The position numbers and the translations under genes were made by a program. Positions 38,458-49,475 of a stretch of 64,000 bases of DNA are shown piece after piece. Within the stretch, counting starts at the first letter, position 1, and every line of letters begins with the position of its first letter. The stretch spans positions 584,501 to 648,500 of the forward strand of contig CALYLW010000037.1 in the NCBI GenBank assembly GCA_944989445.1, written 5' to 3'. Origin of the DNA: Ampullaceana balthica (Eukaryota; Mollusca; Gastropoda; Lymnaeidae). Below the pieces are notes generated by a model. That model made no database searches, was not told the origin of the DNA, and was given only the letters and a program-made list of their open reading frames with translations.

Positions 38458-38800
38458 ACTGAAACCTGTGTGTCAAAAAAAATAAGAACTAGTCACAATG
38501 TCTGGACCTTCTCCGAAAAGGAAAGACTAACGCAATAATATCGTCACAGCGTGGCACCCTTTTCCTACCCCGTACATGCAAACACACCAGAAGCGATTGA
38601 TGTGCCGCTAACCGGGCATTATTTCTTAAGACTTCGGGCTTTGGCCATGGATAAAAAGCCACTTCGCGAATTGGCCGGCCAAAGCCCGAATTACAATCGT
38701 TAGTTGTAAGTACTTCGGGCTTTGGCCAGACACGTCGGCCACTTCGCGAATTGGCCGGACTTCGGGCTTTGGCCGTAACATATACATGATGTGCGTTATT

Positions 38801-39251
38801 TAGTGATGGGACGATTAATCGGAATCGTATCGGAATATCGGGACCCTATTTCTTCACTCTTTCCTAATGTTGTTAAGACCCTTCGTTTTTAATGACCTTT
38901 TAAGTTTAACTGTTTAAATATAACCCTTTATTGCATTAGCGCAGTTTTTTTCTAACGAATTCATCTAGTCCTGCCCGACACACCTCATGTGCGCGCAGGG
39001 TCTGCTGGTGACTGGTGACTTTCCTTACAAGCTACACAAATACATAACCCACCCCGTCCGTCACCTCAGCTTACAATGGACTCTGAATTCCTTCGGTTTT
39101 TAAACTTGAATGCTAATCGGACTAACCAACAACAAGGGTGTGGGAGATTGAGAGTGGGGGGTGAGTAAACTGTCTGTAGTCTGTTATATATTTTAAAATC
39201 TGGGGAGGCTTGTTTATAGTTAGCACCCTATGATTTTTCGTCCCATCACTA
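38801..39251. mobile_element. hAT-like MITE, TAGTGATGGGACGA ends
   Basis: TAGTGATGGGACGA at the left and TCGTCCCATCACTA at the right are perfect inverted repeats. The flanks GCGTTATT and GCGTTAAT match at 7 of 8 bases. It is non-coding. A fragment of the same family lies at about 2570-2665. Confidence 0.8.
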
Positions 39252-40761
39252 GCGTTAATAAATGAGAATGTACATGCACATGATTTTTTTACACAAAGGC
39301 GTTGCCGTTATTTGTTTATCATGACATATCTATGACTCATAACAAAGCGAACTCTTCTCTCTAAAAGTGTACAAAAATAAATTAGGAACTCCATTTTAAC
39401 CTTCAACTTTGATACATTTTAATTAATTCTAACCAATAGTTAAAGGCTTTTGCACACGGCCACTTCTTATGAAAGAAACAATGAGAACAAAGCAGTAGTA
39501 GTAGAGTAAATATGAGGTTGAAGGATGAATGGTTGCCAATGACAACAAGTCTGCACATGGTACATTTTGTTATTCCATATGAAATGAAATGTTTTAGACA
39601 TGCGATTCTGCGTGCATCTTTGCTATTGGAGCAATTACGTAATACTCGGCATCACTTACGCGGCCGATTGCCGAGTATACGAAAATCGGCAGATGCCGAG
39701 TAGCCGAACCGATCGGTTCAGCCCTATCGATAAGAACATTTTCAAAAGCTGGCGATTTAAGTTAGTAACACAGCGCTGTGAGCAAGCGGACTGTGACGTC
39801 ACCAGCGAGGCAGAAATTTTATGCCTTTACTTGGTTATAAAAAAATCCCATCTAACATTTTCAAAAGCTGACGATTGGTCATGGGGATCGAGATAACCAA
39901 CACCAAGTGGCAAATTTGGCACTCTTTAGTGCTTGAAATATTAGGGCTCGGCAACTTAAAAAAATCGAATTAACCGCTGAAAAAATGCAAAGACAAAGAG
40001 AGAATTTGGCGGTTCCAAAAAAAACGTCGACTTAATAGAGCTGGCGAGTTAACCAGGCTCAAGTTAACTCATTAGCTCCTGATGCGACTAAATGCGTCCT
40101 TATAGGGGTCCGTACGGATGCGCCCAAATGCGTCTGTTCGCCTAGCACCGCACTATCGTATTTTTTAGTTAAAAATAGCACGAAATCTCGCTTTCCTCGA
40201 GACTTCCGGCTAATGCGTGATTCTACGAGATTTCAATGAACATCACCGGATGTTTTTATCTTCTTTCACTTTCGATCCATGTGTGAATTAGTTTGACGCG
40301 TCTATATGGCGTATGTATTCACCCGAGGTGCCGAAAATCGCGTTATCAGACTTCAATCCTCATTATTTCGCAGTGTATGTTATATTATTATTAAACTTAA
40401 TTCATTTCTTGATGCATTAAACATGTTATTTTTTAAGATAAATGAATATCTTTAGAAAATAAAAGCATTTCTCTAATGGAATTAAAAGCTTAACGAAGTT
40501 GCTTCCCTTTTGTCCGGAATATGAAATAGATTCGGAAGTAGCCCTTCAGGAGCTAATGAGTTAAGTGGGCCCCACAGTAGTGATATCGGCTAATTTTTTA
40601 GCCGCAGTGTAGCCAGGCCAAATCTAATAGTTTAGCTAGATATACCGCGATACCATGGCAGTTTATGCAGCCCAAAAAATGATTGTTTAGCTGGGTGTAC
40701 GTTAACAATTTGAATTAATTATAACTAGGCATCTAGGCCTAATCATTTTAATGATTTAAAG

Positions 40762-41576
40762 TAGGGCTGCGGAAATTATCGATTAATTTCTCGATTAATC
40801 TTTAAAAATTTTATCGATTAAATATCGATTCAAATAATTTTAATTGATAAAAATTCGATTAAAATGTAAGAAAAAATATATATTTTTTAAAATTTTAGTA
40901 ATAAATAATAAATTATTAATAATTAATAATAATTTATATATATTTTTTACGTACAAACATCTCCCGCGTAATATTAAAATTAATTTGATTAATTTATGTT
41001 GACCGGCAGACAGCCAAGGCCGTCTTTACACCATTTTGGGCCCCCGGCCAAAGAAATAGTGTTGGGCCCTTCCCCCGCAGGAATAAAAAATGAATATACA
41101 TAATATATATAAATAAACATATTCCCATGGGGCTCATATGCTAGTGGGCCCCCGGGCAAATGCCCAACGGGCCTATGCGTTAAGACGGCCCTGCTGACAG
41201 CATCAGCGCAGTTAAATTTAAACATATAACTAGAAAGTTGAGCAAATATGTTGTTTTTAAGCTAACTGCGGATGGCAAAGTCGAAGATGGTGAAAACGTT
41301 TACTGTGTCCACTGCCATAAACAATTCTCTTTTAAAGGGTCAAATACATCGCTGACGTAAATACATACCTTCAGCACAAATCAAGTATCAACACATTGTC
41401 ATTAAATTTAGTTCAAAATATTATTAATTTTCAATGTCAGTGAGAAATGTTCAGTTTAATGACGTCATAAATTTCTATTTTTGGTTTTAATAAAAATTAT
41501 CGATTAATTAATCGATAATTTTTCAAAAGTTAACGATTAAATTAAAATTAATCGATAACAGCCCTAATTTAAAGCA
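40762..41576 (+). mobile_element. hAT element carrying only a BED-finger segment, copy 1
   Basis: The ends TAGGGCTGCGGAAAT and GATAACAGCCCTA are flanked by identical 8-mers ATTTAAAG (40754-40761 and 41577-41584). AT-rich subterminal ATCGATTAA words make both arms self-complementary. About 41195-41360 encodes a broken BED finger (VYCVHCHKQFSFKGSNTSL on the plus strand). A different MITE at 41011-41193 has removed its start codon, and a frameshift/stop follows the finger. Confidence 0.88.
41011..41193. mobile_element. MITE nested in the BED-hAT copy, AAGGCCGTCTT ends
   Basis: AAGGCCGTCTTTACAC at the left and GCGTTAAGACGGCCCTG at the right are inverted repeats, with GGGCCCCCGG-type internal words. 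It is absent from the sister copy at 49476, so it arrived later. Confidence 0.75.
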
Positions 41577-41764
41577 TAAAAAATTAACTTTTAAAATATT
41601 AACACTTAGTTTAAGTTAAACTTAAGTAAAGGGTATTTTACCTGCATTAAGTTAAGTATTTTGAGGATTAAGTAGGCCTAATTCTCCCACTTCCTCAAAT
41701 TAATCATTTAATGAGGTAGTTCTATGATACTGTATAAACTGTTTTAGTATGACTCATATCATTA

Positions 41765-42405
41765 CAGTGGAACCTCCATAATGAGCACCTCTCATTACGA
41801 GTAATTCGCATAACGAGCAACATTTCACATAACGAGTTACGCAGAAAGGGAAGTCCCTTTTATCCTGACATTCATTTGTGAGCCAGGACTTCTGCGCAGA
41901 TGCAGTAGTCTGTGTTTAGCACTTGGTCTGTTAGCGTATAGATTTTGTGTGTGATCACCCGTTTTTACTAATTGTGTATTCAGACAGTATTTGTAATTGT
42001 TTTATGTGCAAAGTGTTTGTCCTGAGCTAAAATGTCTTTGAAGACAAAAAACAAAAGAAGACAATCATAAGATAAAGAAAATAATGTTGAAATGAAACAT
42101 AAAATGTCTTTTGACAGTTTTCAAAATAATTAATTAGTTGTCATAAATTCATATTTTTAGTAATGTTTTTTTGTTTCAAATCTAATTTAAATTGTATTCC
42201 AAGTTGTTACACTCCTTAACAATTCATAAGTAATTTTATTTTAATAAAAGTTAATAAAATTGTATGAAAAATGAGTATTTTTTCAGCATGGAACGCATTA
42301 TCATATTTTACATTGATTTTTATTGGAAAAATTGTTTAGTTAAACGAGTGTTTCGCTTAAAGAGTAAGATTCTGGAACAAATTATGCTCGTTTCTGAGAA
42401 TTTCT
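41765..42405 (+). mobile_element. Tigger-like element, sister of the PLD6-intron copy
   Basis: CAGTGGAACCTCCATAATG after TA, then GAGTAATTCGCATAACGAGC and GCAGAAAGGGAAGTCCCTTT, match the element at 8758. The right end is decayed (GTTTCGCTTAAAGAGTAAGA to TATGCTCGTT). No transposase is present. Confidence 0.75.
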
Positions 42406-43687
42406 GTCATTTGTATGTAATAGTAGTAATATGTTTAATGAGCGACAATTCTTCCATGATAATTATTATTATAGTAATGGCTTCTTAAATCAATTGTAAT
42501 AACTTAATAACAGAGCAGATAGTGACTAAGTTACTAAATGAGTGAGATAATAGTTCATAATTAATAGTGTGAGTGTGACTGTCACTTGAAGAAAGCCAAA
42601 TAAAAAAAAATGTTGTCAATCCCTTTCTATGAAGGATATCAGTAAAAATTGACTATGCCGACCAGACCAAAATGAGGTCATTTCCAGCCGCAATCTTTGT
42701 TGCTATGCAAGTGACAAAGATGGCGGGCGGATCAAAAGTCCCAGCCGAGGGAAAATGCTGAAATTGAAATTGGCCGGGCAATAGAAGACAATCACGAAAA
42801 ATACACTTTTATCACTAAATTTATAAATAATTCTCGAGTTATATTCTTCCAAAATTTCACTAGTAAAAAAAAATCAGCTTCCATTTAGCAAGTCACTAAT
42901 AAATATCCAACGCAATGTTTGCGCTACGGTGGCAAAGCGAAAAAGAGAGAGCCTTCAAATTCGCGGGATTATTGCATCAGTGGCTATGTCCGCAGTTTCG
43001 TATTCGATGATACTTATCTAATAAATATAGATTTCCCCTCCCCTGATCTTTTTTTTAAATTTAGGGGAGATCCCTCCCCAAACCTCATCCCGCTTTTATT
43101 TTAATTCGCATCTAATAATTGGTAAGGGGAGACGTTCCCCCTCCCCCCGTTTTTTTAACAATGGAAATCAAACAGTATTTAAGGAAAACAACTCTCGGCC
43201 AGCAACGACGTCACGGTCGGAATACCCTGATTCAGCCAGGACATCAATAGGAAACTTATTATTTGTAATAAATTTGTGAATATAGAGGCAACAACTTGCA
43301 TTACCGGTAAATTCGGAGTTGACGTTCCCACATTCATGGCCGCCATCTTTGTTGCTATGCAAACGTGACACGAAAATTCAACTATTAAAATTCTAAAACT
43401 AAGCCTTACCTTAACCCTAAATTCATAATTATATCTATACCTAACCCCAAACGAACAAATAAAAATTATAAAGCTAAACTTAAACCTAAATAATAAATAA
43501 AACAGGAAGAGAACTCAGAATTAATTGCTATATAACTCATTTGGGAACGTATAATCTGATTCACCCGCATTACCAAATGTTCATACTACATGTACATCTT
43601 TTTTCACGATGAAGAGTCTGGGTTAATTTGTTTGCGGCAATAAGAAATAACTGTTAATAGAACGAGGGTCTCCATTTTTATCAGTAG
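42406..43687. other. Repeat-derived DNA without a gene
   Basis: Two direct copies of a sequence containing ATCTTTGTTGCTATGCAA lie at about 42690 and 43345, bracketing about 650 bp that holds C-rich CCCCTCCC stretches. No inverted ends or ORF of note were found. Confidence 0.35.
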
Positions 43688-43811
43688 CAGAAGGTCACTC
43701 CAGTTACCGAGAGTCTGATCAAGGACAGGTTAATTCGAGACAAAATATTCAACGAGGAAGTTGAGCGAATCACCAGAAGAATTGTGGTAAACGATTCGTT
43801 GACACTTTCAG
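43688..43811 (+). other. Exon-like open segment, gag fragment or orphan exon
   Basis: After an acceptor-like TTTTTATCAGTAG an open frame of 41 codons (KVTPVTESLIKDRLIRDKIF; RITRRIVVNDSLTLS) ends in a good donor, G/GTGAGC, in phase 1. The pattern LIKDRLI ... DSLTL resembles a short segment of Gypsy gag proteins (LIRDRIV ... DLTL), so a retrotransposon relic is as likely as a host exon. Its phase would fit the exon at 59282, but no other link exists. Confidence 0.3.
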
Positions 43812-43964
43812 GTGAGCTACACACATTCTTGCCAAAAACACCGATTGAAGGCATACACATTACTTTTTATTATGACATTAAAATATAAGATAATTAATTT
43901 CTATTTATTAATTCACCAAAAAGCTAAACAAAAGTCATAAATCATAATCATGTGGGCCACAAAA

Positions 43965-44377
43965 GGGCTATCCATAAATGACGTCAAAGGGGAGGGGGTC
44001 ATACATTTGAGACGATGTGTGACGAGAGGGATCATGATGTTTAAGAACTGTGACGTCACATCAAAATGCGCAAATTTAAAGCTCCACTTAAATATTTGAT
44101 TGCTTGTAATTTATTTAATGACGTTTTCAATGGCTTCACACATGCTATGATAGTAGAATGCCCTTACACTAAATTATACTTAAACTTAAATGACAAAAAA
44201 GTGATTTAAAAATGCTCGTTTTCAAATAGAAAATACGGCTTTTATGGGGAGTGGGGTTCAAAGCTTTGTGACGTCCTATTGGAGGGGGTCTAACTTTTTG
44301 TGACGACGTTTGACGAAAGAGGGGGGGGGGAGGATGCAAATTGGCCAAAATCGCGTCACGTCATTTATGGACGGCCC
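43965..44377. mobile_element. TIR element, GGGCTATCCATAAATGACG ends
   Basis: GGGCTATCCATAAATGACGTC at the left and GACGTCATTTATGGACGGCCC-type sequence (20-bp core) at the right are inverted repeats. The interior shares CACATCAAAATG(C/T)G and CACTTAAATATTTGATT with the element at 3853-5120. It is non-coding. Confidence 0.75.
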
Positions 44378-44587
44378 AAAAGTATAGAAGAAGAACCATA
44401 CAACAAATGATGCCTTGCTATACACTAACACAATATTTGTTAAAATAGTGATCTCATCAAACGCTGTGAGAGATATGTTGATCGAGATATCTGTCTAAAC
44501 TAAAGTTAAGGACACAATAGAAATCGTAGGTGAAGATTGAGGAGGAAAGCCGGGAGTCATGAACATAGAAATATTTCTCTCTCCTCA

Positions 44588-44682
44588 CAACACACACACA
44601 CACACACACACACAACCCACACAGAACACACACACACCACACACAACACACGCACACACAAGCACACACACACACACAATAC
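44588..44682 (+). repeat. (CA)n microsatellite
   Basis: About 95 bp of CA repeat with interruptions (CACACAGAAC, CACACGCAC). Confidence 0.95.
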
Positions 44683-44724
44683 AGCAAGTGCATTGCTTTA
44701 TGACCAGATATAATAAATAAATAA

Positions 44725-45300
44725 TAATAATAAATTGATTATTTATATAGCGCTGTATCCCAGTAAGGAACTGGGCTCACAGCGCTTTACATGAAAGAAA
44801 TTACATACCTATAAATATTAAATTAACTTTCATATCATAACAAACACAAAAATTACAGTACATTATACATAAGCTACGTTAATCATTTACAAGAAATGTT
44901 GTTTCATTAATTTTGAAAATAAATGTTGAAAAGATGTGTCTTAAGTGCAGTCTTGAAGGACTTGGTTGTTTGAATACTACGTATGTGTAATGGTAGAGAA
45001 TTCCATTGTTTGGCTGCACATAAAGAGAACGACCTTTCACCAAATGTTTTGGTGCGTGTCGTAGGAACAGAGAGAACGCGTGTGTCTGCAGAAGATCGTA
45101 GCTGGCGAGTGGGTGAGTAGACCGACAACATTTCAGTAAGATACGATGGGCATGAGTCCGAAAAGAAGTTGTGACAGAGAACGGCCAGTTTGTAATCAAT
45201 ACGGGCTTGTATAGGCAGCCAATGAAGTGAGTGAAGAAGATATAACATGTAAACAATAGCAATGGGGCAGTTTCCGCATTTTTTTTGGTGAGTGCGTGAC
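44725..45300 (-). pseudogene. L2/CR1-like LINE, C-terminal coding end and 3' UTR
   Basis: On the minus strand about 45300-44907 reads LHSLHWLPIQARIDYKLAVL, then SVPTTRTKTFGERSFSLCAA, KQWNSLPLHIR and FKTALKTHLFNIYF, the characteristic C-terminal tail of L2/CR1-group LINEs. Below 44900 comes the family 3' end (TATATAGCGCTGTATCCCAG on the plus strand, and AGCGCTTTACATG). Other 3' ends lie at 50326-50494/52114-52160 and 54478-54620. Confidence 0.85.
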
Positions 45301-45620
45301 TGTATGTCCATAGATCCCCATATCGATAAGGAATTATAAGACGAAATCCTGTATTTATTATACTTATATGGATATAAATATATAATTTCCATAGAGACAT
45401 ATTGGCCTTCATGCCCTGGCGTGACTATACAGTGAGATTGGCCTATATCTGGAGACGTATTCACGCAGAGGCATTAGGTTATAAGAACAGATTTAATAAC
45501 ACCCTGATATATTGGAATTGTTAGGTAAAATTTTAGAATTATTACACATAAATATTGGCTATTTGTGCAGATTAAACTACATTGTGATATTCGGCTGTTT
45601 GCACAGATGTATCCAAATGG

Positions 45621-45835
45621 GACCATCCATAAATGACTGTCATACACCTAGAGGGGGAAGGTGTGGCACATTTATGACGAGGGTGAGGGTGATGTTTGAG
45701 AACTATAACGTCACATCAAAACGGCAACTTTATAAAAGTTCCACTTAAATATTTAATATATCTTACGGTGTTTTAAATGACTAGATCTACACGCGTGTTA
45801 CGATATGAGAGTGCAGCCTAACAGTGAATGCATAC
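45621..45835 (+). mobile_element. Truncated TIR element, GGGACCATCCATAAATGAC end
   Basis: GGGACCATCCATAAATGACT begins a diverged copy of the 43965 family (CGTCACATCAAAACG, TTCCACTTAAATATTTAA, ACGCGTGTTACGATATGAGA). The right end is missing; a SINE follows immediately. Confidence 0.6.
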
Positions 45836-45837
45836 TT

Positions 45838-46085
45838 GGGGGCAAGGTGGTCGACGGAGCACGGGTGCTTGGCTGGCGTAACGATGGTCACGGGTTCGAA
45901 TCTCCGACTTGTTCCCGGGGCCAAGGGTGCCCATGAGTCCACCCAGCTCCAAATGGGAACCTGACACAAGTTAGGGAAACAAAGACGGCTTGGAATTGCG
46001 AGGAACCCTCATAGCCGTGGCCCATGAACGCCGCGTCACTGGCCAATAGACCGGCATAGTCTGTGGACGCAATAATCTACTGGAG
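45838..46085 (+). mobile_element. tRNA-derived SINE, family 2
   Basis: A tRNA-like head (GGTGGTCGACGGAGC as A-box region; perfect B box GGGTTCGAATC) is followed by the body GTTCCCGGGGCCAAGGGTG and GTGGCCCATGAACGCCGCG. The body is related to family 1 but distinct, with about half of the words shared. Confidence 0.75.
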
Positions 46086-46211
46086 AGAAGGAGTTATTAT
46101 TATTTATTTTTTTACAACATAGGTCCACGTATCTTCATTCCCCAAGTGCGTGAGAGGAAAAAATGTGAACACCCATCACCCATGGCATGCACTTTTAAGT
46201 AATAATATTAG

Positions 46212-46384
46212 CAGAGGCGTAACAACGACTTGGCATCGGGGCAGTTGCCAAGGGCGCCGAGGGCTAATCCTTCAATTTATTCAAATTTAGTATTTTCCTC
46301 CGTTTCGGATTTTTTAAATATCGATTTGTCAAGGGCGTCAAAAATAAATTAGCCAAGGGCGCGGAAAACCCAGTTATGCTTCTG
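46212..46384. mobile_element. hAT MITE, CAGAGGCGTAAC ends, near-perfect TSD
   Basis: CAGAGGCGTAAC and the complement of GTTATGCTTCTG are inverted repeats. The flanks AATATTAG and AATATAAG match at 7 of 8. Internal CAAGGGCG words repeat. It is non-coding. Confidence 0.75.
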
Positions 46385-46392
46385 AATATAAG

Positions 46393-47999
46393 TGAATGTC
46401 ACCAATGTTACTCTTACATTTATGTTTCGCTCTCTCCTGCCCTCTTTCTGTATAATATATTTATACACACACACTATCATTATAAATTAAGTAAGATTCA
46501 CGAACTTTTCATTTAAATTTGAAAGTTCTGTTTTAAATAAAGTGAAACTTTAATGTAGAAATTAGAAGAATTTTCTTAAACAGGGTGATGTGTGATGAAA
46601 TTTCAGATATAATACAGACACAATTTTATACTCGGGTAGTTCCTTAAGTCAATAGTATCCTAGGATTTGGCAATAAATTACAAAACATGAGATCCACCAA
46701 CAGACCTACACAACTACGACATTATTGATAACAGAGATAATCTATTTCCGCCCCCTCTTGAAAGTGTTCACGCTACATTACTAAAGAGATAAAGAATTTT
46801 CTAACTCTCCACGCAAGCGTACATAGCAACCATCATATGGTGTTACAACAGTTTTTTTCTTCTTTATTTTATAAAACACAACCCAGGTTAATATCTTCAT
46901 TCAGAACTAAAAAAAACACAGCACAAAGTTTCAACATGGTCAAAAAGTGTTAATCTTTTGAAAGATACACGACAATCAATTTTTAGTAATTAAATATAAG
47001 AATACTAGGGATTGTAGGGTGCCTACGGCACCGACTCTTTTTTGTAAAAAGCCCAAATTAACGAAATATTAAACTTCCTGAGATGTAAAAAAAGTATTTT
47101 ATAATTATAAATCCACAAATCCTCTTTTTACATTGTTCCCTTTTCCAAAATAAAAAATATAATCTAAAACAATTACGTCATATAGTCATATATTATATTT
47201 TTTTACGACGAGAAACACCCACGCTTAATGGTTGTACTATTTCAAAAATAACCTTTAATTTATTATTATTTTGCACACCTCCTGTGAACACCTTGTATTA
47301 TAAGCTCTAATAATGACGTCGTAGCGTTACGGAATGAGCCAATGAGCCAGTGAGTGACTTGAACTATTATATTCTTTATGGGACGATGTCCATTTTTTGT
47401 AATGTAGTAATAAACTTTTACGTTTGTAGATACATTAATTTTCTTATAAATATACTAGGATTTTACCATATAATTCTAAAGGCATTTCACGCAAGTACAT
47501 GTTGTCATTCGCTTGAAATATAATTGCACAGAAATGGGGAAAAACCATCTCTTAAGATGATTATTCACTGTTGCCATATTTATTTGGCGGTTACATGTTT
47601 TTATGATGTCCTAGGATATTGATTTTAGAATTTTAAATGTTTTTCCCACTTTTGGAGTCAGCCTCCCTGGCTGCTAGATTTGCACCCTTTCAAGTCCAGA
47701 GGTCGGTCACATCAATTTGGCTTGCCTCTAGATTGGTTAGTTTTACGAAAACGAAATAAAATAAATCCATCGAAAAGTGGATAAAAACCAACTGCATACC
47801 CACATAATAAATGATAGCTTTCTAACTAAATGGTAAAAAAATCTAATAATCTATTGATTGCACAGTGTTAGTAAAAATGGGATAAAATTATTCCATCTCT
47901 CAACAATCCCTTCACGCCCCACCCCATCTCTACCAGAGTTTAGAGCTTTTTTTTAGATGAGTCATGTAGCATCAATGCACACGATGGACTATAGTTAGA
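46393..47999. other. AT-rich region without a recognisable gene
   Basis: There are no long open frames. A short inverted sequence GGTGCCTACGGCACC lies at about 47020. No transposon end was identified. Confidence 0.35.
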
Positions 48000-48490
48000 A
48001 TTCCAGCCGAGGCTCTGTTAAATGTATTCTCGTAATTTGGGCCAAATCATGTTATCAACAGCTATTCGAATGTCCATCCAATCAGAATCGAATCGCGATA
48101 TATATCTTTGATCATTATCTAGTAACCTATTTATTGTCCACGTTCAAGTATACGCCCATTGCACATCCGTAGCGACTTTGAGCCCTGGTGACACCGTCAC
48201 GGATACTCTTCCCCGAGGTGTCATGGTTGGTTCTTTTTTGTAGTCTGATGAATACACTTTTGGCTTTTTGACATTGGGATTAATAGAAGTCGAATATAAT
48301 CTTCTCAGGAGAAAGGGACATAGCTCTTGAATAACCGACGTAAAGAAATGAAGTTCGTTTTTTGTATTCTTCTTTTAGGTAAGTCAAAACCCAAATTAAG
48401 ATGGTTTTTTTTTCTCTTTCAAATGTAGAGTTGTCTAAATTTTTAAAAAAATGTACAAGAGGGATGCTTAATTCTTTGTTCCACATTAGA
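48000..48490 (-). pseudogene. Coding-like decayed segment of unknown origin
   Basis: The minus strand has an open stretch at 48486-48280 (KELSIPLVHFFKNLDNSTFE; KKRTSFLYVGYSRAMSL). Neighbouring frames then read SINPNVKKPKVYSSDYKKEP, MTPRGRVSVTVSPGLKV and RYISRFDSDWMDIRIAVDN, as if one protein had been broken by frameshifts and stops. The family is not recognised; a transposon or a virus-like gene relic is possible. Confidence 0.3.
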
Positions 48491-48639
48491 TTTTTAATTC
48501 CACGATGCCGCTTCTACTTATTCTGAAAGCAATTTTCAGACCCAATCCAAAGTTAAAATAATAAGTCGTATACATTTTTTTGTGGTTTCTATATAACACT
48601 ACAGAAGACAAACATTACAATTAGTGAACCATAATTTTT

Positions 48640-49056
48640 AAATCCCTTATATTAACTTCAAAATCTTGTCTCTCTGTCGTTCGTTGTAGGGCAGGCGGAA
48701 AAACAAAAGTAAAAAATGACACACTTCCCGTGATGCTATCGAGCTGAAATTTTGCACATAGACTCTTGTCACCTAACAATAGATAGTATCAAAATTTCAG
48801 ATCGATCGAATGTACCGTAATTAAATTAATTCATTTTTAGTTTATCTCTATATAACTATATGTAGCCGTCTGCTTTTGTCGCTTGAGTTCACGCCAGCCA
48901 TCCATGACCATATCTCGTGTTCTACACCAAGGGGAGTTCACTCAGTTTCAGTCTGTAAATGTTTGTCGGGTTTGCACATAATCAATACTTTTAGTTATGT
49001 CTCATATATTATGGATTTATAGTAAAAAAAACTTTGTTTTACGGGGTTGTTTAATT
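48640..49056 (+). repeat. Solitary monomer related to the 55483-57579 array
   Basis: AAATCCCTTATATTAACTTC, AAAATTTCAGATCGATCGAA, GTACCGTAATTAAATTAAT, TCAGTCTGTAAATGTTTG and the GTTATGTCTCATATAT end match the array units in order. The middle (GTCTGCTTTTGTCGCTTGAG) is unlike either array type. Confidence 0.8.
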
Positions 49057-49475
49057 AAGATTATTCAATTTTAGGCCATTGGGGTGCGCATTTTAGTACC
49101 ATATGCTAATTGCAAATATGTAGAAAACATAAAATTGTTGATGAATAAAAATGCTTCAACAAAAATATTTACAAGATCAAATGCAAGAGCTTATAACTCG
49201 CATTTTTCCAGTGCATAAGATATTATACAAGAGCTTAAGACATGAGCAAAATACAAGAGTTTAAGAAGTCGCATGTCAATAATACATACATTCTCCACAT
49301 GTCTTTAAAACACCTATTTGATATGAAATGACGAGTTGGTTTGGGTATCCTGTACACGTTTCCGGAAACTTCAAGCTAAGACACTTTTAATAACTTTGAC
49401 TGCAGTGACAAAATAAAAATTGATTTGGTTTCATTCAGGTACATAAAATATGCATTAATTTAAACTAGGGCTGTT

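Larger units (their letters stand above)
29987..38779. mobile_element. Element with GGCCAAAGCCCGAA subterminal repeats, inserted in Tigger
   Basis: The ends GTTACGTCCAAAGCCCGAA (29987) and the complement of TTCGGGCTTTGGCCGTAAC (ending 38779) are inverted repeats. Next to each end lie clusters of the palindromic words GCCACTTCGCGAA, GGCCGGCC and GGCCAAAGCCCGAA (29990-30130 and 38630-38779). The copy at 2565-2814 shows the uninterrupted target. The family is unknown. The interior beyond the LINE insertion (30140-30790 and 38170-38620) has no gene. Confidence 0.6.
29853..40577. mobile_element. Outer Tigger-like element of a nested stack
   Basis: The left end CAGTGGGGCCCGCTTAA and the right end, complement CTGTGGGGCCCACTTAA, are inverted repeats with TA on both sides (29851-29852, 40578-40579). 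Interior parts match the Tigger copy at 19037-22320 (GCGCTTGAAATTTCTTTAT; TGGTTGCCAATGACAAC; AAGTGGCAAATTTG) and the 927-1880 repeats. Most of the 10.7 kb is foreign: 29987-38779 and 38801-39251 are later insertions. No intact transposase remains. That the two distant ends belong to one element is inferred from the matching ends, the TA flanks and the shared interior. Confidence 0.6.

Noticed and set aside
44457..44693. Cys/Val-rich open frame on the minus strand
   Set aside because: It is the translation of the (CA)n repeat.
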